Shown here: positions 43,677 to 53,500 of the stretch, in pieces
Layout: each line of letters opens with the position of its first letter
Numbering within the stretch: the stretch's first letter is position 1
Assembly (NCBI RefSeq): GCF_014395975.1
Contig: NZ_CP060714.1
Location: forward strand, 682,001 to 746,000
Length of the DNA stretch: 64,000 nt
Origin: Diaphorobacter ruginosibacter
Lineage (GTDB): Bacteria; Pseudomonadota; Gammaproteobacteria; Burkholderiales; Burkholderiaceae_C
Direction: 5' to 3'
Position numbers and translations under genes: made by a program
Notes under the pieces: model-generated
Told to the model about the DNA's origin: nothing
What the model saw: the letters and a program-made list of their open reading frames with translations, nothing else
Databases searched by the model: none

Positions 43677-44531
43677 AAGGTATGGGTACAGCGCGGAAGG
43701 GGCGTATTGTCTCCAAATAGCCTGCGGCGCTGTCGCCCTGTTTTCCCCTATGTCTGTTCCTTATGGCGCTACGCGCAGCGTCCTCGCCTTCGTGCGGTGC
43801 TGATGTCGCCGAGGACACCGGAGGATAAAAGCGTGCGTCGTGTGTCGCGCAGCCTGGACGAATGCTCTGTACTCGTGACCGAGCACATCTGGTTCTTTGA
43901 CGGTTTACTTCCAGCAATCTGTGAGTATTGCGATGGCAATGGGATGTGTAAATGTGAATATTCGCAATTACACAGATTGTTAGTGTGCAATATATGCGAA
44001 TGTCATCGGTGTGGATGGTTGTTTGGGTGAAATAATCCACTGCGGATCACTGTCGACATGGCTGCGGAAAATGGCTTGGTGATTATTATGGCGATGATAT
44101 GAGTGATTGTGATTGCTAGAGGATTGTTGGGCTGATCTGAAACAGCGGGTATCATTTTTTGGAAATTGTATTGACTCTACGAATTTTGATTTATCGCAAA
44201 TTACCAGGGTGTTCGATTGCTAACCTTGGTGCCTTCATTTGTCAGGGGTGAGGGTTTGAGAATTCATGGGAGCAATTCCCAATGAATTTACTATCGAATA
44301 ATTTTTCTACTCATGCAGATTAATGCCTGCAATAAGCCGTTGAGCAATGAGTCCAGCTTTGTTGGCTTCTTGCGCAGGTCAATCGTTTTCCCGGTATGGG
44401 TGTGATGTTGGGGTTTGTGAGTCAGGAATAGCTGACTCAAATTAAATACTGCAAGGCTATATGGCTAACCAATTTTTTGATTGGTCGGCCACTGTCCTGT
44501 TTCTGATTTTTATTTTTGAAAGAGAATTTCT
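43677..44531. other. Long AT-rich regulatory region upstream of the adhesin gene
   Basis: 855 bp without a convincing gene between the divergent LuxR-type gene and the adhesin. AT content is much higher than in the genes on either side. It includes a 30-bp imperfect palindrome at 43945-43974. I could not pick a promoter with confidence. A ribosome-binding site, AAAGAGA (44519-44525), precedes the adhesin start. Confidence 0.5.
43945..43974. promoter_or_regulatory. Imperfect 30-bp palindrome
   Basis: Left arm TGTGTAAATGTGAA (43945-43958) and right arm TTCGCAATTACACA (43961-43974) pair at 12 of 14 positions around a central TA. It is placed between the divergent LuxR-type gene and the adhesin gene. 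The binder is unknown. Confidence 0.4.
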
Positions 44532-47500
44532 ATGTCTTCTTCCATGGCTCCTGTTGAAATCGTTGTTGTTTCCAGGAAAACGGCCGTCACCAAGTACGGC
44601 ATGCCCACTGATTTTCGCCTCGAGGATGGTGGCGTCGTGCAAATCCAGGCCACGCGTGCCCAGGTCAAGGACCTGGCGCGGGTTGGCAAGGATCTGGTCG
44701 TCACACTGCAGAATGGGGAAACCATCACTGTCCGAGATTTCTTCGCGCCACTGGATGGCGGGCAGTCCCACGTGGTTCTGCAGGACGACGCCGAAGGTCT
44801 CTGGCTCGTCGAATTGGGAACAGGCGAGGGCTCTCTGTCATGGGGGTATTCGAGCCTGTACTCGATCGATTCCCTGATGGCGGGCGAGCAGACGAACTCC
44901 TCGATACCCATCGTGGCGATGTGGGGCGGCATGGCCGGCCTGCTGGCCGTGGGCAGCGCAAGCACCCACAATGCGTCGCAGAAACCATCTCCGGCTGTCC
45001 TCGAACCGGTCAATGGAGTCAAGCCGATCACGGGAACGGCCGAGCCTGGGGCCACCGTGATCGTGTCATTTCCGGGTGGAGGCAGCCACACGGCCGTGGT
45101 GGGGGCCGACGGCAAATTCAGTGTCCCCAATCCGGGTCTGAAGGATGGTGACACGGTGACCGTGGTCGTGAGTCATCACGGTGCCGAGAGCAACCCGGTG
45201 GTGATCACGGTGGATGCGCTTGCCCCGGCCAACCCGGTGGTTCATCCTGTCAATGCAACGCATCCGATCACGGGCACCGCCGAGCCGGGCTCCACGGTGA
45301 CGGTGACCTTCCCCGACGGATCACAAAAGACCACCGTGGCCGGGAAGGACGGGCATTTCGAGGTGCCCAATCCGGGCATGCTGGCCGATGGACAGCCCGT
45401 GAAGGTGACTGCCACCGATCCCGCCGGCAATGTGAGCGGCGAGGTGATCATGAAGGTGGATGCCATGGCGCCACCCGTGCCCCAGGTCCATCCTGTCAAT
45501 GGGCACGATCCCATCACCGGCACGGCGGAGCCGGGGGCCGTGGTGACGGTGGTATGGGACAACGGCAAGACCATCACGGGTGTTGCAGATGCAGATGGGC
45601 ATTTCTCGCTGCCCAATCCGGGCACGATGAAGGACGGAGAGGTCATTCGCGTCTCGGCCACCGATGCGGCCGGAAACACCGGCCCAGCGGCCACAGTGAC
45701 GATTGACGCGTCGGCACCCGTCGCTCCGAAGCTGAACCCGGTCAATGGCAAGGACCCGATTGCCGGTGAAGCGGAGCCCCACTCCACCATCAAGGTCACG
45801 CTGCCCGACGGCACGACCGCTGTGGCCGAGGCCGGGGCCGATGGAAAATTCCAGATACCGAATCCAGGGCTGGAAGATGGAGCCTCTCTCCAGGTGGTGT
45901 CGGTCGATGCCGCAGGCAATGCGAGCGAGCCGGTGATCGTGGTGGTGGACGCACGGGCTCCGGCGCCGCCTCAAGTTGACACGGTCAGCAGCAAGGATCC
46001 GATCACGGGTCATGCGGAACCGGGCAGCACGGTCACGGTGACGTACCCTGATGGCAGTACTTCCACGACCAAGGTGGGAGACGCTGGGAGCTTCTCCATC
46101 CCGAACCCCGGTGGGCTCGAAGGCGGGCAGATCCTCATCGTGGTGGCGACCGATGCTGCGGGAAACACCAGCGATCCCACCAGGGTGCCGGTTCACCCGG
46201 AAGATCCAGTTCCTGTACCTGCGCCCATCGTCAACCCTGCCAATGCACTGGACCCTGTCACCGGCACGGCCGTGCCCGGCAGCAAGGTGACGGTCACTCT
46301 GCCTGATCACTCGCAGGTGGAAGGCCATGCGGATGAGCATGGCCACTTCAGCGTTGCCCATCCCGATATGGTGTTGAAGGACGGAGACGTGATCGTCGTG
46401 CAGGTATCGGATGTCGACGGGAACAGGAGCGATCCCGTTCGGGTCACCATCGACGCGGTGGCACCCACTACACCAACGATTGACCCCGTCAACGCGTTGG
46501 ACCCTATCTCGGGCACGGCAGAACCAGGCAGCAAGGTGACGATCACTTTCCCTGACGGGCAAAGCCAGACTGTCGTCGCGGGTCCGGACGGCCACTTCAG
46601 CATGGCCAATCCCGGCCTCGAAGATGGCAAGGCGATCACGGTCACTGCAACCGATGCGGCGGGCAATGTCAGCGGCGAAGCCACCATCACCGTGGACGGC
46701 ATTGCTCCCGTGCTGACGATCACCGACGATGTCGATGGCATTGTCGGCAAGGATGGCCACGTCACCTTCACATTCACGTTCAGCGAGGACGTGAAGGATT
46801 TCGATCTGAGCGATATCCAGGTCTCGGGAGGGCAGGCTGGTCAACTCGTCCAGATCAGTCCCCGCGTCTACATGCTGGAAGTCAAGCCGCCGGCGGGAGG
46901 CACCCTGGGCATCATCCAGGTCAGTGTGGCTGCCGGGGCTGTGCACGACGCGGCAGGCAATGCCAACCTCGGGGTGACTGCCCAGCAGGCCTACGACCTG
47001 GTCGCACCCGGGCTGGATTCTCTGAGCCAGTTGGAGCTGCAAGACGACGTGGGCGACGTGCGCGGCGAGATCAAGACCGGCATGACGACGGACGACAGCA
47101 CTCCGACCTACGTCGGCAAGGCCGATCCGGCAGAGGTGGCCCGAATCGAACTGCTGGACAAGGGCGTGGTGATCGGCAGCGCGGTGGTGAATGCAGACGG
47201 CTCATTCAGCGTATCTCCTGACCACCCTATCACGGGTGGGGGGCACAGCTTCTCGCTGAGACCGGTGGACGCGGCGGGTAACGTGGGGCCGGCCACACCA
47301 CCGATCGATTTCATATTCGATGGAGTCAAGCCCGGCACGCCTGCCATCGGCGACCTTTCGGACAACAGCAATGGCCAATGGGTGAATATCCAGAAGGGTG
47401 ACTCGACCAAGGACACGACACCGGTGATCAGCGGCACCGGAACGGCAGGCAACACGATCACCGTCTACGACGGGGCCGCCGTCGTGGGCACGACGGTGGT

Positions 47501-50500
47501 GGACAAGAACGGTCACTGGAGCGTTGAGGTGACGGAGTTGGATGATGGCGAGCACAAGCTCCACGCCACCGCCACCAATCCTGCGGGTGTGGAAAGCGAT
47601 CCTACGGGTGAATACATCTTTATCGTGGACACGGTAGCGCCAGACAAACCTGCCATGCCTGTTGCATACGACAACGTAGGTGCTGACCAAGGCCCGATCC
47701 AGCCTGGTGGAACGACGGACGACGCGACCCCCACATTTGCCGGCAAGGTAGAGCCGGGCGAGCGTGTGACCATCTACGACAACGGCAATGTGATCGGTCA
47801 GGCCGATGTGGACAAAGACGGCTATTGGAACTGGACACCGGCCACAGATCTGGCCGAGGGACCGCACAGCCTGACCAGCACAGTGACCGATATGGCAGGC
47901 AACGAGAGCCAGCCGAGCGATGCGATCAGCTTCACGGTGGATACGACACCGCTGGAGCTGGTGATCAGCCGGGTGCTGGACAACGTGGGCGACAAGCGGG
48001 ACCCCATCGCCAGCGGCGGAGCCACCGACGACGCCACCCCCACCTTTGAAGGCCGGGCGACGGCCGGTGCAACGGTGACGATTCTCGAAGGTGGCAAGGT
48101 GATCGCCACGACCAGGGCCGATGCACAGGGCCACTGGAGCGTAGAGTTGCCGCACCAGGCGGACGGCACGCACGTGTACGAGGCGCAGGCGAAGAACGCG
48201 GCGGGCGATATCGTCAAGGCCGGCTTCACGCTGACGGTGGACACCCAGCCCTCGAGCGTGCCGACGGTGGACGGTGCCTACGATGACGTGGGTGCGCACC
48301 AGGGGTCGCTTGTGAGCGGGCAGGTCACGGACGACACCACCCCGACGCTCAAGGGAACGGGGACGGCTGGCGACAGGATCAACGTGTACGACGGCGACAC
48401 GCTCATTGGCACCACGACGGTCAAGTCCGACGGTACCTGGGAGTACACGGTGCCGTCGCTCACGACCGACGGGGAGCACCGCATCACCACGACCAGCGTG
48501 GATGCGGTGGGCAACGAGAGCGTCAGGAGCGACGCGTTCATCGTGAACCTGGACACCTCGGTGCCGGACCTTGCCAATGCACTTATCAGCATCGATCCGA
48601 TTGCGGGTGACAACAGGGTCAATGCGGTGGAGGCCGCAGGCAACGCCATCCTCACGGGCAAGCTCACGGGCGTGCCGTCGGATGTCGTCGAGATCAAGGT
48701 GATCGTCGAGCTGAATGGCACAAAGTATGTGGCCAACGTGATCAACGGCCACTGGAGCGTGAGCGTGTCGGGCGACGCCCTGGTCAAGGATGCAGATCAC
48801 AAGCTGAAGGTGACAGCGACCTTCAGCGATGCGGCAGGCAACAGTGATGACAAGAGCGTGGAGCAGAGCTACACCGTGGATCTTGTCGGCCCCGGTGAGA
48901 ACGCGATCAGCGAGTTGAAGTTGCAGGACGACGTGGGCGATGTGTGCGGCGAGATCAAGTCGGGTATGACAACGGATGACAGCACCCCGACCTACATCGG
49001 CAAGGCTGATCCGGACGAGGTGGCACGTGTCGAGCTGTTGGACAAGGGCGTGGTGATCGGCAGCGCGGTGGTGAATGCCGATGGTTCGTTCAGCGTGTCG
49101 CCCGACCATCCGATCACGGGCTCGGATCACAGCTTCTCTCTGCGGCCGGTGGATGCGGCGGGCAACGTGGGGCCGGCCACGCCGGTGATCGACTTCACAT
49201 TCGATGGCGTCAAGCCCGGCATACCGGCCATCACCGATGTCTCGCACAACGAAGGGGGGCCGCTGGTGAACATCCAGAAGGGTGGCTCGACCAAGGACAC
49301 GACACCGGTGGTCAGCGGCACGGGCACGGCCGGCAGCACCATCAAGGTGTATGACGGCTCTACCGTGGTGGGTACTGCAACGGTGGATGCGAAGGGTCAC
49401 TGGAGCGTGGAACTCAATGCGCTCTCGGAGGGTGAACACCGGTTGACGGCTACCGCGACCAACGCGGCAGGTGTGGAGAGCGAGGCGACGGGGCCGTACC
49501 CGCTGATCGTGGACACCGTGCCGCCAGCCAAGCCCTTGATGCCGACGGCATCCGATAACGTAGGCGCAGATCAAGGCCCGATCAAGCCCGGCAACACGAC
49601 GGACGATGCCACTCCCACGCTCACCGGCAAGGTGGAGCCCGGTGAGCGCGTGACGATCTACGACAACGGCAGGGCGATTGGCGAGGCCGATGTGGACAAG
49701 GATGGCTACTGGAGCTGGACGTCGTCCACGGATCTGGCCGAAGGCTCGCACAGCCTGACCAGCACGGTGACCGATAAGGCAGGCAACGAGAGCCAGCCGA
49801 GCGACGCGATCACCTTCACGGTGGACACCACACCGCTGGAGCTGGTGATCAACCGGGTGCTGGACAACGTGGGCAGCAAGCAGGGCCCGATTGCCAGCGG
49901 TGGAGCTACCGACGATGCCACTCCCACCTTTGAAGGCCGGGCGACGGCCGGTGCAACGGTGACGATTCTCGAAGGCGGCAAGGTGATCGCCACGACCAAG
50001 GCCGATGCACAGGGCCACTGGAGCGTGGAGTTGCCACACCAGTCGGACGGCACGCACGTGTACGAGGCGCAGGCGAAGAACGCGGCGGGCGATATTGTCA
50101 AGGCCGGCTTCACGCTGACGGTGGACACCCAGCCCTCGAGCGTGCCGACGGTGGGCAGTGCCTACGACGATGTGGGCGCACACCAGGGACCGCTCGTGAG
50201 CGGGCAGGTCACGGACGACACCACCCCGACGCTCAAGGGAACGGGCATGGCTGGCGACAGGATCAACGTGTACGACGGCGACACGCTCATTGGCACCACG
50301 ACGGTCAAGTCTGATGGCACCTGGGAGTACACGGTGCCGGCGCTCACGACCGACGGGGAGCACCGGATCACCACGACCAGCGTGGATGCGGTGGGCAACG
50401 AGAGCGCCAGGAGTGACGCGTTCATCGTGAACCTGGACACCACGCCACCCGATCTGAGCAAGGCCGTTCTGAGCGTTGGCGACGTGACCGGGGACAACGT

Positions 50501-53500
50501 CGTCAATGCCTCCGAAGGTCAGGGCACGGTGACGCTCACGGGGACCTTGACAGGACTGCCCAAGACGGAGGCTGTCACGGTCAAGATCGTGGTGAACCTG
50601 AATGGCACAATCTATGAAGCCACCCTGGTGGGAGAAACCTGGACGTTGGAGGTTCCGGGTCAGGCACTGGTTGCAGACATCGACCATAAGCTGCAGGTCG
50701 TGGCAACGGTCGTGGACGAGGCCGGCAATGCTTCGCAATTGACCGTGGAGCATGCCTACTCCGTGGACAACACGCTCACCCAGATCTGGCTGAACGACAA
50801 GATCGCGGGCGACAACATTGTCAACGCCGATGAGGTAACGAGCGTGATTGTGGGGGGAACCACGACAAACGTCAGTGACGGTCGGGTCGTGACGGTGACC
50901 TTCTCCGATGGCGTCCACAGTGTCAAGGTCACCGGTACGGTATCCGGTAATGCCTGGACTGCCGGCGCGGCCAATCTGAGCGGCCTGAACCAGGGGGCGA
51001 TCACGGTCACCGCCGAGGTTGTCGACCAATTGGGCAACGCGCGCACGGCGGAAAGCATCGTCAAGCTCGACACCATTCGTCCGGATAACCCGGATGATTA
51101 CCAGATCGAGATTCTGCTGTTCGAGGACAACGTTGCCCCGAATGTGAACGACTATCCATCAGGCACCACCACCAACGACACGTCGCCGCTGCTCAAGGGC
51201 ACGGTGGCGGGACTCGAGGTCGGGGATGTGGTCCGGATCTACGAAGGCTCCAGGCTGCTTGGAACGGCCAACGTGCTGAGCGATGGAAGCTGGACCTTTC
51301 AGCTCGCAGGGGTCACTGAAGGCGAACATGGCTATACGGCCGTGATTTACGACGCTGCCGGAAATGCGGGTCTGGAATCCAGGCCGTTCACGCTGACGGT
51401 GGACTTCACGCCACCCGCATTTGCGTCGACCATCGTGTCCTATACGGATGACCAGGGCAGCCTGCAGGGCGACTTCGGCCATGCTACCGTGACCGACGAT
51501 ACGGCTCCGGTACTGAATGGAACCGTGCCGCAGGCCCTGGCGGCAGGGGAGGAAATCCGGGTCTACAAGCTGGTGGGGGCTGACAGCGTGCTGGTCGGAA
51601 TCGCTACTGTATCGGCCGACGGAAAGAGCTGGTCGCTGCAATTGAGCGGACTGCAGCACGCGTCCGACTACGAATTCGTCGCCAAGGTGGTGGACGCCGC
51701 CGGCAACTCCGGCCCGCTGTCCAATACGTTCAAGTTGAGCGTGGACACCCATGGCCCCTCCATTACCACCAGTATCGATTCCTATGCCGATGACGTGGGG
51801 CCGGCTCAGGGGTCCACGTTCTCGTCGGGGACAACAACGGATGACCGCGATCCGGTCCTCAAGGGCTCCCTCGGGTCTGCCCTGAATTCCGGCGACACCG
51901 TGCAGGTGTATCAGAACGGGGTGCTGCTGGGCAATGCCCAGGTGTTGGGGGGGAACTGGACGTTCCAGTTGCACGGCTTGGCCAACGGCACCTACGAGTT
52001 CACCGCGATCGTGGTGGACAGGGCCGGAAACCTGAGCGACAAGGGCTTCTCCGGCGCGTTCACGATCCATGTGTCCGGGGATGGGTCCACGAACACTGTG
52101 CAGATCACGAGTTTCATCGACGATGTGGGGGCGTACCAGGGCGCCTATGCCTCCGGCAGCGTCACGGACGACGCCAGCCCTGTTCTTCAGGGCACGTTGG
52201 CCAGCAAGCTGGCGAGCGGCGAAACCGTGCGTATCTACCAGGGCGGTACCTATCTGGGCAACGCTACGGTGAACGCGGATGGCCTGGCCTGGACGTTCCA
52301 GCTGTCTGGTCTGGTCGATGGCAAGACCTATTCCTATACCGCAACCGTCGCCACGCCGGCCGGTGTGGAGGGCGCTCCATCAGAGGCCTTCACGCTGACA
52401 TTGGACACGACACCGCCGCAGTTTGTGCCGACGATCACCAGCTATTGGGATGACGTAGGCAGCATGCAAGGCAACTTCGGCAACGCCACCCGAACCGATG
52501 ACACCAGCCCGACACTGGTCGGTACCCTGCCGCAGGCTTTGGCGGTTGGTGAGCTGGTGCGCGTGTACCAGGTCGTGGGGTCCGTCAGCACTTTCATCGG
52601 CAACGCGACGGTCAATGGCCTTGGCTGGACCTATGAGCTGAGCGGCCTCGCCAACGATACCTCGTACACCTATGTGGTGCGCGTGGTGGATGCCGTTGGA
52701 AACGAGGGCGGGCTGTCCAACCAGTTCACGCTCACGGTAGATACCGCGGGGCCGTCGATCGGTGCCAGTATCAAGTCCTACGTGGATGATGTCGGTGACC
52801 GGCAAGGCGAATTCACGGATGGATGGACCGATGACACCACTCCGCGCTTGAAGGGTACGCTGACATCCTCGCTGAATTCCGGTGACATCGTTCAGATCTA
52901 TCAGGACGGGAAGTTCATCGGTCTTGCCAAAGTCAGTGCGGCCGAATGGTACTTCGACATTGCGACGCCGCTCAACGATGGCGTGCATGTATTCCAGGCC
53001 GTGGTTTCCGATGCTGCGGGCAATCTGAGCTCGGCGGGCTACTCCAGCGAGTTCACGATCCGGGTGGATACCACTGCACCGGAATCGGCTGCGGCGATTG
53101 TGAGCTTTGCAGATGACACGGGTGCCATCAAAGGACACTTCCCTTCAGGAAGTGTCACGGACGATACCGCGCCTCAACTTGTTGGTTCGCTCAGCGCGCC
53201 GCTCGCCAAGGGCGAGACCGTCCGCATCTACCAGGGCAGCATCCTGCTTGGCGAGGCCACGGTCAGCGGGACGAACTGGACCTTTGATGTCTCCGGCCTG
53301 CAGAATGGCCAGACCTACAGCTTCACCGCTGTGGTGACCAGCATCACGGGAGCCGAAGGTGACAAATCTGCGGCGTTCACGTTGACGGTGGACACGACAC
53401 CTCCTTCCACGACCACCACGATTGCGTATTTCGACCACGTGGGGGCTGTTCAGGGCACATTCGGAAGCGGGACTACCACGGATGACCGCACTCCGCAGCT

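Noticed and set aside
47202..51029. Very long open frame on the minus strand inside the adhesin gene (about 1275 codons)
   Set aside because: It is antisense to the repetitive high-GC adhesin, has no recognisable domain and follows from the codon bias of the repeats.
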